In this document: positions 1 through 8,523 of the stretch, one piece after another
How positions within the stretch are numbered: position 1 is the stretch's first letter
Layout of the letters: each line of letters opens with the position of its first letter
Assembly: GCF_013608025.1 (NCBI RefSeq)
Contig: NZ_VDLV01000064.1
Coordinates: 30,355-94,354, forward strand
Direction: 5' to 3'
Source: Pseudomonas brassicacearum subsp. neoaurantiaca
Lineage (GTDB): Bacteria > Pseudomonadota > Gammaproteobacteria > Pseudomonadales > Pseudomonadaceae
Length of the DNA: 64,000 nt
Translations under genes and position numbers: made by a program
The notes under the pieces: generated by a model
Seen by the model: the letters and a program-made list of their open reading frames with translations, nothing else
Databases searched by the model: none
Told to the model about the DNA's origin: nothing

Positions 1-760
1 TGGCTTCGCCGGACAACTTCAGGTCTTCGAATCGGTAGCGCTGCACGGCGCGTTCGAAGCGCAGCTCACCCGTCATCTCGGTGCGCACGCGCACGGCGGG
101 CTGATTGCTCGACAGGAACGCCGTGAGGGTGACCGGAATGTTGGTCGAGTCATGGACCGGTCCGGTGCTCAGCTGGATACTTTCGGCGGTGAACTGCTTG
201 CCGGTCTGTTCGTCGGTGTACTCGACCCGGGCGTTGTTGACGGTCAGGCTGTCGATGTCCAGGCGCGTAGGCTGCGCGGGTTTTTCTGCCGGTGCGTTGG
301 CCGGTGGGGCGGGCTGCTCGACCGGCGTCGGCGCGCCCTTGGTCGATGCGGATGCGGGCGCTTTGCCGATGTCCTGCCAGTTGCCGTGGCCGTTCTTGTC
401 ACGGTTGAGGCGCAGGTTCAGGCCTTCGACTCGGACATCGCTCATCTGCACTTCGCGGCGCAGCAACGGCATGACCCGCACCGACAGGCCGAGCATCTGC
501 AGATCGGCGAAAGGCTGCGTCGGATTGGCCAGGGTGGCGACGCTGGCTTCGTGCAGTTCCAGGCCCAGCCACGGGAACAGACTCCAGCCAATATCCCCAT
601 TGAGCGTCAGCTCGATGTGGGCTTTGTCGCGGGCTATCTGGCGAATTTCTTCCTTGTAGTCGTTGGGATCGAAGAGGTGGGTCAGGGCAAAGCCCAGGGC
701 CACAATGATCAGCAACAGCCCGAGAAGTACCAGACCCAGGATTTTGCCGAACGCTTTCAT
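1..760 (-). CDS. AsmA family protein (N-terminal part; runs off the window)
   Basis: About 253 N-terminal codons are visible, read leftward from the ATG at 760; the rest lies outside the window. Residues 1-26 form one hydrophobic helix (MKAFGKILGLVLLGLLLIIV), followed by the AsmA signature around HLFDPNDYKEEI, where the chain enters the periplasm, and by repeated beta-rich stretches (DLQMLGLSVRVMPLL, VRVEGLNLRLN). A Pro/Ala-rich linker follows around residues 145-165. AsmA proteins are inner-membrane-anchored periplasmic proteins of the bridge-like lipid-transfer (VPS13/TamB-like) superfamily, linked to outer-membrane lipid homeostasis. Family placement is firm; the exact role of this paralogue is unknown. 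The gene stands alone with a REP repeat upstream. Confidence 0.85.
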   Translation of the reverse strand, partial: MKAFGKILGLVLLGLLLIIVALGFALTHLFDPNDYKEEIRQIARDKAHIELTLNGDIGWSLFPWLGLELHEASVATLANPTQPFADLQMLGLSVRVMPLLRREVQMSDVRVEGLNLRLNRDKNGHGNWQDIGKAPASASTKGAPTPVEQPAPPANAPAEKPAQPTRLDIDSLTVNNARVEYTDEQTGKQFTAESIQLSTGPVHDSTNIPVTLTAFLSSNQPAVRVRTEMTGELRFERAVQRYRFEDLKLSGEA

Positions 761-876
761 GGGCGAATCCTTGTAGGTTGAGTTCAAGTTTTGCCTGGGA
801 GTATAACGTCCCGGGTTGGTGGAGCGTTGGGTGATCGATTTTTCGACCTGCCGTTAACCGGCCAGACGCGGTCCCG

Positions 877-998
877 TGCCGAGGGAGCTTGCTCCCGCTG
901 GGCTGCGAAGCGGCCCCAAACCAGGCGAATCGGTATACCCGGTGGATTCAGTTGTGGGGAGCTGCGCTCCCAGCGGGAGCAAGCTCCCTCGCCACAGG
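877..998. repeat. REP-type inverted repeat (family B)
   Basis: Two inverted arms, GAGGGAGCTTGCTCCCGCTG and CAGCGGGAGCAAGCTCCCTC, flank a spacer of about 75 bases. It lies between the starts/ends of the AsmA and PanZ-type genes. Likely a REP doublet of the RAYT-mobilised kind; could also act as a bidirectional terminator. Confidence 0.8.
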
Positions 999-1002
999 TG
1001 TG

Positions 1003-1401
1003 CTAGCAAATATCCAGCGGCAACTTCAATTTCGCCGCCAGTGCCTGGGCTTCCAGATGCCCGGCAGGCGCCTGAAGCCGAAGCTCGGCATTATCTTGCT
1101 GGGCCATCCTCCGGGCCTCGCTCACCAACCGCTCAGCCACGCCCCGGCGGCGCGTGATATTTCGTACGCATAGGTGGGACAAGCGCCAGGCGTTCTGGTG
1201 CCGTTGCAGCCGTGCGGCACCGAGCAGGCGATCATTGAAACGTGCCGCGATCAACGAACCTTCCTCCAGGCATCCTGCGATCAGTTGCGTGGCGTCGCTG
1301 AACGGCGCGAACAGCCAGGCCGGGGCGTCCCGATAGATTTTCTGCAGGTCCTGCTGGTCCTGATGAGTGGCTTGTTCCAGGTGCTCGACAACGATGGGCA
1401 T
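1003..1401 (-). CDS. panM: PanZ/PanM-type acetyl-CoA sensor, GNAT fold
   Basis: 132 residues, starting at the ATG at 1401; a longer frame to 1512 has an unlikely extension. The chain matches the compact GNAT fold of enterobacterial PanZ/PanM: DLQKIYRDAP near residue 18, IAARFNDRLLGAARL near 50, and the acetyl-CoA pyrophosphate loop CVRNITRRRGVAERL near 75. In E. coli PanZ binds the aspartate alpha-decarboxylase zymogen PanD, promotes its self-cleavage and gives acetyl-CoA-dependent feedback on beta-alanine and CoA synthesis. Whether the Pseudomonas protein does the same is inferred from sequence only. No panD lies nearby. Divergent from the MFS gene. Confidence 0.72.
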   Translation of the reverse strand: MPIVVEHLEQATHQDQQDLQKIYRDAPAWLFAPFSDATQLIAGCLEEGSLIAARFNDRLLGAARLQRHQNAWRLSHLCVRNITRRRGVAERLVSEARRMAQQDNAELRLQAPAGHLEAQALAAKLKLPLDIC

Positions 1402-1662
1402 GGAAATTCCTGAAAAATAAACGCATGGCCCCCTACAGAAAGCGGGCAGAGGCGCGATAAGACGAATGACAGGAAAAAGGTGATAGCACTTTGGTTTTTC
1501 TGTCACGAGCAAATGGTAACCTTTGTCAGTTCGTCCGTCCTTCTGCGACGTGATGTCGCACTAAAATGGAGCTTCACTGCAAAATACAGTCATGCCTGCG
1601 TGCAATGAAGGCTGAGGGTGAAGTGTGGCTGGCGAACCATTCTAATAACTGGGGGATACACA

Positions 1663-3324
1663 ATGAGCACAAGCATTACGGCCGGCGGCGTCGCCGACCA
1701 GCCTGCGTTCCTCTCCAAGGAACGCATTATTGCCAAGCCCGGCTTCAACCGTTGGCTGGTTCCACCGGCCGCGCTGGCCATCCACCTCTGCATCGGCATG
1801 GCCTATGGCTTCTCGGTGTTCTGGTTGCCACTGTCCAAGGCCTTGGGTATCACCAAGCCTGTGGCCTGTGCACCGGACATGAGTTTCATCTCGCAAGTCT
1901 TTTCGTCCCAATGTGACTGGCCGATCTCGATGCTCGGCTGGATCTACACCCTGTTCTTCATCTTCCTGGGTTGCTCGGCAGCGATCTGGGGCGGCTGGCT
2001 GGAACATGCCGGTCCGCGCAAGGCTGGCGTTGTCTCGGCCCTGTGCTGGTGTGGCGGCCTGTTGATTTCCGCGCTGGGCATCTATACCCACCAGATCTGG
2101 CTGATGTGGGTCGGCTCTGGTGTGATCGGTGGTATCGGCCTGGGCCTGGGCTATATCTCGCCAGTGTCCACGCTGATCAAGTGGTTCCCGGACAAGCGCG
2201 GCATGGCGACCGGCATGGCAATCATGGGCTTCGGTGGCGGCGCGATGGTAGGGGCTCCACTGGCTGCCGCGTTGATGAGCCATTTCGCTTCGCCGACCGA
2301 GGTGGGTGTATGGCAGAGCTTCCTGGTGATGGCTGCGATCTATTTCGTGTTCATGATCGGTGGCGCCCTGTCGTACCGCGTCCCGCCAACCGGCTGGAAG
2401 CCTGAAGGCTGGGCCCCGGCACCGAAAAAAGCCGCGAACGCGATGATCACTCATCGCCACGTTCATGTGAACGTTGCCTGGAAAACTCCGCAATTCCGTC
2501 TGGTCTGGCTGGTGCTGTGCCTGAACGTATCGGCCGGTATCGGCATCCTCGGCATGGCTTCGCCACTGTTGCAGGAAGTGTTCGGTGGCAAATTGCTCGG
2601 CAACGACCTTCCTTTTGGTCAGCTGGACGCTGCGCAACTGGGTCAGATCGCTGCGATCGCGGCCGGTTTCACGGGCCTGTTGAGCCTGTTCAACATCGGT
2701 GGCCGGTTCTTCTGGGCGTCCTTCTCGGACTACCTGGGCCGCAAAAATACCTACTTCGTGTTCTTCGCCCTGGGTGTTGCCCTGTACTCGCTGATCCCGA
2801 ACCTCGGTCACCTGGGCAGCGTCGCGCTGTTCGTGGCGGCGTTCTGCATCATCCTGTCGATGTACGGCGGCGGCTTTGCCACTGTGCCGGCCTACCTGGC
2901 GGACCTGTTCGGTACGCAAATGGTTGGCGCAATCCACGGTCGTCTGTTGACTGCTTGGGCGGCAGCAGGCGTGCTGGGTCCGGTGCTGGTGAACTACCTG
3001 CGTGAATATCAGCTGAGCATCGGCGTTGAGCGCGCCGCGGCCTATGACATCACCTTGTACATCCTGGCCGGGCTCCTGGTGCTGGGCTTCCTTTGCAACC
3101 TGATGGTCCGTCCGGTCGCCGACAAATACTTCATGACCGACGCCGAACTGGCCGCCGAGCAGGCGCTGGGCCATGACAAGGGCGCCGACAGCACCACTTC
3201 GCTGGAGTGGAAAGCCGCACCGGGCACCAAGCCCCTGGCGATCGCCGCCTGGCTGGTAGTGGGCATTCCGTTAGCGTGGGGCGTGTGGGTGACCCTGCAG
3301 AAGACGGCAGTGTTGTTCCACTAA
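1663..3324 (+). CDS. OFA-family MFS transporter (OxlT/YhjX-like)
   Basis: 553 residues; the ATG at 1663 follows GGGGGAT at a good spacing. Twelve or more hydrophobic segments are visible, with MFS cytoplasmic loop signatures such as WFPDKRGMATG near residue 180 and SDYLGRKNTYF near 365. The N-terminal segment IHLCIGMAYGFSVFW with the following CAPDMSFISQVF is typical of the oxalate/formate antiporter (OFA) group. The chain is about 100 residues longer than classical OxlT because of an inserted loop (about 245-280) and a C-terminal extra helix (WLVVGIPLAWGVWV). Substrate not determinable; YhjX-like members respond to pyruvate, OxlT exchanges oxalate/formate. A monocistronic gene, followed by a REP. 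Confidence 0.82.
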   Translation: MSTSITAGGVADQPAFLSKERIIAKPGFNRWLVPPAALAIHLCIGMAYGFSVFWLPLSKALGITKPVACAPDMSFISQVFSSQCDWPISMLGWIYTLFFIFLGCSAAIWGGWLEHAGPRKAGVVSALCWCGGLLISALGIYTHQIWLMWVGSGVIGGIGLGLGYISPVSTLIKWFPDKRGMATGMAIMGFGGGAMVGAPLAAALMSHFASPTEVGVWQSFLVMAAIYFVFMIGGALSYRVPPTGWKPEGWAPAPKKAANAMITHRHVHVNVAWKTPQFRLVWLVLCLNVSAGIGILGMASPLLQEVFGGKLLGNDLPFGQLDAAQLGQIAAIAAGFTGLLSLFNIGGRFFWASFSDYLGRKNTYFVFFALGVALYSLIPNLGHLGSVALFVAAFCIILSMYGGGFATVPAYLADLFGTQMVGAIHGRLLTAWAAAGVLGPVLVNYLREYQLSIGVERAAAYDITLYILAGLLVLGFLCNLMVRPVADKYFMTDAELAAEQALGHDKGADSTTSLEWKAAPGTKPLAIAAWLVVGIPLAWGVWVTLQKTAVLFH

Positions 3325-3370
3325 GCGACAATGTGGATAGGCCCGAATCCATCGGAGACGGGTCAACCCT

Positions 3371-3459
3371 GTGGGAGCGGGCTTGCTCGCGAAGGCGGTT
3401 TATCAGAGACATCAATGTCGGCTGGTACATCGCTTTCGCGAGCAGGCTCGCTCCCACAG
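3371..3459. repeat. REP-type inverted repeat (family A)
   Basis: Arms GTGGGAGCGGGCTTGCTCGC and GCGAGCAGGCTCGCTCCCAC around a 45-base spacer, in the 289-base gap between the MFS gene and hisB. The rest of the gap holds only the hisB promoter. Confidence 0.88.
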
Positions 3460-3543
3460 TCGTTATGGGTGAGGGCAAACGCTTGTATGCACATGTCTAT
3501 CCCCGACCACACGGGTTTCAGCCCGTCAGTGATGTCACCTCTT

Positions 3544-3575
3544 TTGTTTCTGTTTGCCGCTCGCGCCCCTATAAT
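3544..3575 (+). promoter_or_regulatory. Probable sigma70 promoter of the hisB operon
   Basis: A perfect -10 box TATAAT at 3570-3575 lies 39 bases before the hisB ATG. The -35 is weak (TTGTTT at 3544 with a 20-base spacer, or TTTCTG at 3547 with 17). Confidence 0.5.
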
Positions 3576-3613
3576 GGCTGCCTTTTTCGCCCAATGATTT
3601 TGCGGAGCTGGTG

Positions 3614-4207
3614 ATGGCCGAACGTAAGGCGTCTGTCGAGCGCGACACTCTGGAAACCCAGATCAAAGCCTCGATCAACCTGGATGGCACCGGAAAGGCC
3701 CGGTTTGATATCGGCGTGCCTTTTCTTGAGCACATGCTGGACCAGATCGCCCGTCACGGGCTGATCGACCTGGATATCGTCAGCAAGGGCGACCTGCATA
3801 TCGACGACCACCACACGGTGGAAGACGTCGGGATCACCCTGGGCCAGGCCTTTACCAAAGCCATCGGCGACAAGAAGGGCATCCGTCGCTACGGCCATGC
3901 CTACGTGCCGCTCGATGAAGCGCTGTCGCGCGTGGTCATCGATTTCTCCGGCCGCCCTGGCTTGCAGATGCATGTGCCCTACACCCGCGCTACCGTCGGC
4001 GGCTTCGACGTCGACCTGTTCCAGGAATTCTTCCAGGGCTTCGTCAATCACGCCAACGTGACCCTGCACATCGACAACCTGCGCGGGCACAACACCCATC
4101 ACCAGATCGAAACCGTGTTCAAGGCTTTCGGCCGCGCGCTGCGCATGGCCGTCGAGCTCGATGACCGCATGGCCGGCCAGATGCCTTCCACCAAGGGCGT
4201 GCTGTAA
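3614..4207 (+). CDS. hisB: Imidazoleglycerol-phosphate dehydratase
   Basis: 197 residues, monofunctional (no HisN phosphatase domain as in enterics). The two pseudo-symmetric metal-binding halves are visible: FLEHMLDQIARHG (about 38-50) with DDHHTVEDVGI (about 65), and GHNTHHQIETVFKAFG (about 160). It removes water from imidazole glycerol phosphate in step six of histidine synthesis, in the cytoplasm as an Mn-dependent 24-mer. The ATG at 3614 is preferred over a GTG immediately before it. The stop codon overlaps the hisH start by one base (TAATG), so translation is probably coupled. Confidence 0.97.
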   Translation: MAERKASVERDTLETQIKASINLDGTGKARFDIGVPFLEHMLDQIARHGLIDLDIVSKGDLHIDDHHTVEDVGITLGQAFTKAIGDKKGIRRYGHAYVPLDEALSRVVIDFSGRPGLQMHVPYTRATVGGFDVDLFQEFFQGFVNHANVTLHIDNLRGHNTHHQIETVFKAFGRALRMAVELDDRMAGQMPSTKGVL

Positions 4208-4845
4208 TGCAGACGGTTGCGGTTATCGACTACGGCATGGGCAACCTGCACTCGGTGGCCAAGGCCCTCGAGCACGTGGGTGCCGGCAAGGTGCTGATCA
4301 CCAGCGATGCCGACGTGATTCGCGAAGCCGACCGGGTGGTATTCCCCGGCGTTGGCGCGATTCGCGATTGCATGGCCGAGATTCGTCGCCTGGGTTTCGA
4401 CAAGCTGGTGCACGAAGTCAGCCAGGACCGTCCGTTCCTCGGTATCTGCGTGGGCATGCAAGCCTTGCTCGATCGCAGTGAAGAAAACGACGGTGTCGAT
4501 TGCATTTCCATGTTCCCCGGCCAGGTGAAGTTTTTCGGCAAGGACCTGCACGAAGACGGCGAGCACTTGAAAGTTCCGCACATGGGCTGGAACGAAGTGA
4601 AGCAGACGGTCGACCATCCGCTGTGGCACAACATCCCGGACCTGGCGCGCTTCTATTTCGTGCACAGCTACTACATCGCCGCCGGTAATGCGCGGCAGGT
4701 GGTGGGCAGCGGTCACTATGGCGTCGATTTTGCCGCGGCCCTGGCCGATGGCTCGCGCTTCGCCGTGCAGTTCCACCCGGAGAAGAGCCATACCCATGGC
4801 CTGCAGTTGCTGCAGAACTTCGCGGCGTGGGACGGTCGCTGGTAA
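4207..4845 (+). CDS. hisH: Imidazole glycerol phosphate synthase, glutaminase subunit
   Basis: 212 residues, class I glutamine amidotransferase. The nucleophile is Cys81 in FLGICVGMQ and the dyad partners are His190 and Glu192 in QFHPEKSH. It supplies ammonia to HisF, and the pair converts PRFAR to imidazole glycerol phosphate and AICAR. Its stop overlaps the next ATG by one base. hisF lies three genes downstream, so both subunits are on one transcript. Confidence 0.97.
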   Translation: MQTVAVIDYGMGNLHSVAKALEHVGAGKVLITSDADVIREADRVVFPGVGAIRDCMAEIRRLGFDKLVHEVSQDRPFLGICVGMQALLDRSEENDGVDCISMFPGQVKFFGKDLHEDGEHLKVPHMGWNEVKQTVDHPLWHNIPDLARFYFVHSYYIAAGNARQVVGSGHYGVDFAAALADGSRFAVQFHPEKSHTHGLQLLQNFAAWDGRW

Positions 4846-5099
4846 TGGCCCGCAAGAAACCGCCGATCCTCACCCTCACGCCTGAACAGGAAAGTGAAGC
4901 GAACCGCAAGATCCAGCGGTTCATGGAGGAGCGCTTCGAACTGGACCTGGGTTCGTTCGAAGCGGCGGAAATTCTTGACCTGTTTACCCGCGAAATTGCT
5001 CCGCACTATTACAACAGGGCGATTTTCGATGTGCAGACGCACCTTAAAGAAAGGTTCGAAAGCATTGAAAGCGACTTGTGGGCGCTCGAGAAAAACTGA
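4845..5099 (+). CDS. DUF2164 family protein
   Basis: 84 residues, starting one base into the hisH stop (TAATG). The chain is hydrophilic and largely alpha-helical: Lys/Pro-rich N-terminus (ARKKPPILTLT), then QRFMEERFELDLGSFEAAEI and an acidic helical tail. This matches the small DUF2164 family often found inside Pseudomonas his operons. No catalytic motif is visible and function is unknown. Position between the two IGP-synthase subunit genes suggests co-expression with histidine synthesis, not necessarily a role in it. Confidence 0.8.
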   Translation: MARKKPPILTLTPEQESEANRKIQRFMEERFELDLGSFEAAEILDLFTREIAPHYYNRAIFDVQTHLKERFESIESDLWALEKN

Positions 5100-5141
5100 T
5101 TTTCGAGCCAAGCTGAATATTCGTATTTGAAGGTTTGCCAG

Positions 5142-5879
5142 ATGCTGATTATCCCCGCTATCGATCTCAAGGACGGCGCTTGCGTACGTCTGCGTCAGGG
5201 CCGCATGGAAGACTCCACGGTGTTTTCCGATGACCCGGTGAGTATGGCCGCCAAGTGGGTGGAGGGCGGCTGCCGTCGCTTGCATCTGGTCGACCTGAAC
5301 GGCGCCTTCGAAGGGCAGCCGGTCAACGGTGAGGTGGTCACGGCCATCGCCAAGCGCTATCCGAACCTGCCGATCCAGATCGGCGGCGGCATTCGCTCGC
5401 TGGAAACCATCGAGCACTACGTCAAGGCTGGCGTGAGCTACGTGATCATCGGCACCAAGGCTGTGAAAGACCCGGCTTTCGTTGCCGAAGCCTGTCGCGC
5501 GTTCCCAGGCAAGATCATCGTTGGCCTGGATGCCAAGGACGGTTTCGTCGCCACCGATGGCTGGGCTGAAATCAGCACCGTGCAAGTCATCGATCTGGCC
5601 AAGCAGTTTGAAGCTGACGGCGTGTCCTCGATCGTTTATACCGACATCGCCAAAGACGGCATGATGCAGGGCTGTAACGTGCCGTTCACCGCGGCCCTGG
5701 CCGCAGCGACGAAGATTCCTGTGATCGCCTCCGGCGGCATCCACAACCTGGGTGACATCAAGGCACTGCTCGACGCCAAGGCGCCGGGCATCATCGGTGC
5801 GATCACCGGTCGCGCGATCTACGAAGGCACCCTGGACGTCGCCGAGGCCCAGGCCTTCTGCGATTCCTATAAAGGCTGA
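5142..5879 (+). CDS. hisA: Phosphoribosylformimino-AICAR-phosphate isomerase
   Basis: 245 residues, (beta-alpha)8 barrel. The start at 5142 (MLIIPAIDLKDG) is chosen over an upstream TTG because the family begins exactly there. Asp8 in AIDLKDG and the aspartate in YTDIAKDGMMQG are the acid/base pair, and the phosphate-binding GGGIRS and ASGGI loops are present. It carries out the Amadori rearrangement ProFAR to PRFAR. Only ten bases separate it from hisF. Confidence 0.97.
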   Translation: MLIIPAIDLKDGACVRLRQGRMEDSTVFSDDPVSMAAKWVEGGCRRLHLVDLNGAFEGQPVNGEVVTAIAKRYPNLPIQIGGGIRSLETIEHYVKAGVSYVIIGTKAVKDPAFVAEACRAFPGKIIVGLDAKDGFVATDGWAEISTVQVIDLAKQFEADGVSSIVYTDIAKDGMMQGCNVPFTAALAAATKIPVIASGGIHNLGDIKALLDAKAPGIIGAITGRAIYEGTLDVAEAQAFCDSYKG

Positions 5880-5888
5880 GGACTCACC

Positions 5889-6659
5889 ATGGCGCTGGCC
5901 AAACGCATCATCCCTTGCCTCGACGTGGACAACGGCCGTGTGGTCAAAGGGGTCAAGTTCGAGAACATCCGTGACGCCGGCGACCCGGTGGAAATCGCCC
6001 GTCGCTACGACGAGCAGGGTGCCGACGAGATTACCTTCCTGGATATCACGGCCAGCGTCGATGGCCGCGACACCACGCTGCATACCGTCGAGCGCATGGC
6101 CAGCCAGGTGTTTATCCCGCTGACCGTGGGCGGTGGCGTGCGCACCGTGCAGGACATCCGCAACCTGCTCAATGCCGGCGCGGACAAGGTGTCGATCAAC
6201 ACTGCGGCGGTGTTCAACCCTGAGTTCGTCGGTGAAGCGGCCCAGCACTTCGGCTCGCAGTGCATCGTCGTGGCCATCGATGCGAAGAAAGTCTCCGGCC
6301 CGGGCGAAACCCCGCGTTGGGAAATCTTCACCCACGGCGGACGCAAGCCTACGGGCCTGGACGCTGTCGAGTGGGCAAAGAAGATGGAAGGCCTGGGTGC
6401 CGGTGAAATCCTGCTGACCAGCATGGATCAGGACGGCATGAAAAACGGCTTCGACCTCGGCGTCACGCGCGCCATCAGCGATGCCTTGGGCATTCCCGTC
6501 ATTGCTTCCGGCGGCGTCGGTAACCTGCAGCATCTGGCCGATGGCATTCTCGAAGGCCATGCCAGCGCGGTGCTGGCGGCGAGCATTTTCCACTTCGGCG
6601 AATACACCGTGCCGGAAGCCAAGGCCTACATGGCTCATCGCGGCATCTGCATTCGCTGA
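5889..6659 (+). CDS. hisF: Imidazole glycerol phosphate synthase, cyclase subunit
   Basis: 256 residues, (beta-alpha)8 barrel homologous to HisA. The N-terminal RIIPCLDVDNGRVVKGV holds the catalytic Asp12; the second catalytic Asp lies in VVAIDAKKV near residue 130. Phosphate loops VGGGVRT and ASGGVG are intact. It binds HisH and uses channelled ammonia to close the imidazole ring. Last his gene of the cluster; 63 bases separate it from the next gene. Confidence 0.97.
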   Translation: MALAKRIIPCLDVDNGRVVKGVKFENIRDAGDPVEIARRYDEQGADEITFLDITASVDGRDTTLHTVERMASQVFIPLTVGGGVRTVQDIRNLLNAGADKVSINTAAVFNPEFVGEAAQHFGSQCIVVAIDAKKVSGPGETPRWEIFTHGGRKPTGLDAVEWAKKMEGLGAGEILLTSMDQDGMKNGFDLGVTRAISDALGIPVIASGGVGNLQHLADGILEGHASAVLAASIFHFGEYTVPEAKAYMAHRGICIR

Positions 6660-6722
6660 CTGCTGGACACCATGGCGGGCCCAAGGCACTCTTGAGCACA
6701 CCATGGATTGCGGTAGCCCGAC

Positions 6723-7469
6723 ATGCTCAAACGCCTCGTACTTGCCTTTGCCGGTGCCACGTTGCTGCTCGCCGGCACTGTCCGCGCCGCTGAAACATCG
6801 CTGGTGTTGCTGACGGAAAACTTCCCCCCGTACAACATGGCCAAGAACGGCAAGAACTTCGCCCAGGACGAAAACATCCACGGCATTGCCGTGGACATCG
6901 TCCGAGAGATTTTCAAGCGCGCCGACATTACCTACAGCCTGACACTGCGTTTTCCGTGGGAGCGAATCTACAAACTCGCGTTGGAAAAACCGGGTTACGG
7001 TGTGTTCGTGATGGCGCGGTTGCCGGAGCGTGAAAAACTCTTCAAATGGGTCGGTCCCATCGGGCCAGACGACTGGGTGATGCTCGCCAAGGCTGATAGC
7101 AAGATTGCCCTCGATTCGTTGGCGCAGGCGCGCCAGTACAAGATCGGTGCCTACAAAGGTGACGCAATCGCCGAGACGTTGGCCAAGCAAGGGCTCAAGC
7201 CGATTGTCGTGTTACGCGATCAGGACAACGCCAGGAAACTGGTCAATGGCCAGATTGACCTGTGGGCTACCGGCGACCCGGCTGGGCGTTACCTGGCGCG
7301 TCAGGAAGGGGTGAACGATCTCAAGACGGTGCTGCGCTTCAACAGTGCCGAGCTGTACCTGGCCTTGAACAAGGACGTACCCGACGATGTTGTCGCTCGG
7401 TTGCAAAAGGCCCTGGATGAGTTGCGCAAGGAAGGCGCGGTGGACGCGATCATGGCGCGGTATCTGTAA
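6723..7469 (+). CDS. Periplasmic solute-binding protein, SBP_bac_3-like
   Basis: 248 residues with a signal peptide (MLKRLVLAFAGATLLLAGTVRA, cut near 22). The mature chain begins LVLLTENFPPYNMAKNG and has the type II two-lobe pattern of amino-acid-binding proteins (GIAVDIVREIFKRADI near 60, lobe-crossing KIGAYKGDAIAETLAKQG near 140). No permease or ATPase gene is adjacent, so it is an orphan. Such Pseudomonas proteins are often annotated as transporter substrate-binding domain proteins. Ligand unknown. No clear Shine-Dalgarno precedes the ATG; it may be read from the his transcript. Confidence 0.82.
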   Translation: MLKRLVLAFAGATLLLAGTVRAAETSLVLLTENFPPYNMAKNGKNFAQDENIHGIAVDIVREIFKRADITYSLTLRFPWERIYKLALEKPGYGVFVMARLPEREKLFKWVGPIGPDDWVMLAKADSKIALDSLAQARQYKIGAYKGDAIAETLAKQGLKPIVVLRDQDNARKLVNGQIDLWATGDPAGRYLARQEGVNDLKTVLRFNSAELYLALNKDVPDDVVARLQKALDELRKEGAVDAIMARYL

Positions 7470-7493
7470 GGGTTTCACTCGCCGTGCGGCCGC

Positions 7494-7738
7494 CATCGTC
7501 GGATCGCCGCCCGGAGCAAGCTCGCTCCCACAAGGTTGCCAGGGCGTTCACAGATGCGGTGCCCACCTCAGGTCCCCTGTGGGAGCGAGCTTGCTCGCGA
7601 AAGCGGTGGATCAGCTTGTAGAGATATTGGGTGTGCTGGCCCCTTCGCGAGCAAGCTCGCTCCCACAAGGTCAACCGGGTGTTCACAGATGCGGTGCCCG
7701 CCACAGATCCCCTGTGGGAGTCAGCTTGCTCGCGATGG
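7494..7738. repeat. Compound REP cluster with a duplicated 135-base unit
   Basis: Four REP arms occur in alternating orientation (7513-7531, 7579-7600, 7645-7669, 7713-7736). GTTCACAGATGCGGTGCCC occurs at 7546 and again at 7681, giving a 135-base period, so one REP-plus-spacer unit appears duplicated. The block fills the 273-base gap between the binding-protein gene and yibQ. Confidence 0.85.
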
Positions 7739-7742
7739 GCTG

Positions 7743-8522
7743 CTACCGATAAACCCCATCCTTCCCATGCCCGGCCATCGCCCGATTGCTGCGCAGGCTG
7801 ATCATCGACTTGATGTCGATCCAGTCGATGCCCTGGGCCTTGAGCTTGGGCAGTTCGCGTTCGAGCACCGCCAGGGTCTGCGGGTAGGGATGACCGATCA
7901 TCACGGCCGAGCCTTGTCGGCGGGCCAGGTCGATGGCGGTCTGGAGCTGATGGGCGATGGCGGCTTCGGTGCGCTCGTCATCCAGGAAAACATCCCGCGA
8001 CACACTGGCGAGGCCGATCTTCTGGGCTTCGGCGGCAGCTACGGTCTGGGCGCTGGTGCGGCTGTCGACGAAAAACTTGTGCCGCTGCTGAAGATTCGCC
8101 ATCAACCACGCCATGGCTTGGGGCTGGGCGGTCATGCGGCTGCCCATGTGGTTGTTGATGCCACTGGTGTAGGGCACGGCGGCAAACGCGGCGTCGAGGC
8201 GCTTGCCCAGTTCTTCGATGGACAGTTCCGGATGCCACGCGAACGGTCCGGTGGCCGGGTCCATGGGCATGTGCAGCATGACCAGCTTGCCGGCGCGATG
8301 GGCTTCGCGGGCGAATTCGGCGGCGTGGGGGGTGTCGGGCATGATTGCCGCGGTCACGGGGCCGGGGAGGGCCAGTACTCGGCGATCCCGGGGCAGGTTT
8401 TGTCCCAGGTCATCGATGATCAGGCTCAGGTAAGCCTTGTGCGGCGAGGGGGGCGTGGCGGGGGCCGCGTCAACGGCCCCCGCCAGCAGGCACAGCAGGA
8501 TGAAGATGCAACGCAGGCCCAT
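7743..8522 (-). CDS. yibQ: Divergent polysaccharide deacetylase family protein (YibQ)
   Basis: 259 residues with an N-terminal signal (LRCIFILLCLLAGAVDA). The NodB-like fold is divergent: the Asp pair in LSLIIDDLGQN near 33, MLHMPMDP near 93 and INNHMGSRMT near 139 supply metal-type ligands. YibQ genes are conserved next to envC in proteobacteria, as here (with ctpA between), which suggests a cell-envelope role, but the substrate is not known. It starts two bases after the ctpA stop and is co-transcribed with it. Confidence 0.88.
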   Translation of the reverse strand: MGLRCIFILLCLLAGAVDAAPATPPSPHKAYLSLIIDDLGQNLPRDRRVLALPGPVTAAIMPDTPHAAEFAREAHRAGKLVMLHMPMDPATGPFAWHPELSIEELGKRLDAAFAAVPYTSGINNHMGSRMTAQPQAMAWLMANLQQRHKFFVDSRTSAQTVAAAEAQKIGLASVSRDVFLDDERTEAAIAHQLQTAIDLARRQGSAVMIGHPYPQTLAVLERELPKLKAQGIDWIDIKSMISLRSNRAMAGHGKDGVYR

Positions 8523-8523
8523 C

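Noticed and set aside
1642..3174. Long open frame (510 codons) on the minus strand inside the MFS gene
   Set aside because: Composition is rich in His, Gln, Arg and Asp with no recognisable domain. It is the antisense shadow of a GC-rich gene.
4716..7190. Minus-strand open frame of 824 codons across hisH to the binding-protein gene
   Set aside because: It spans several well-supported plus-strand genes, and its protein has no hydrophobic core pattern; an effect of GC-biased third positions.
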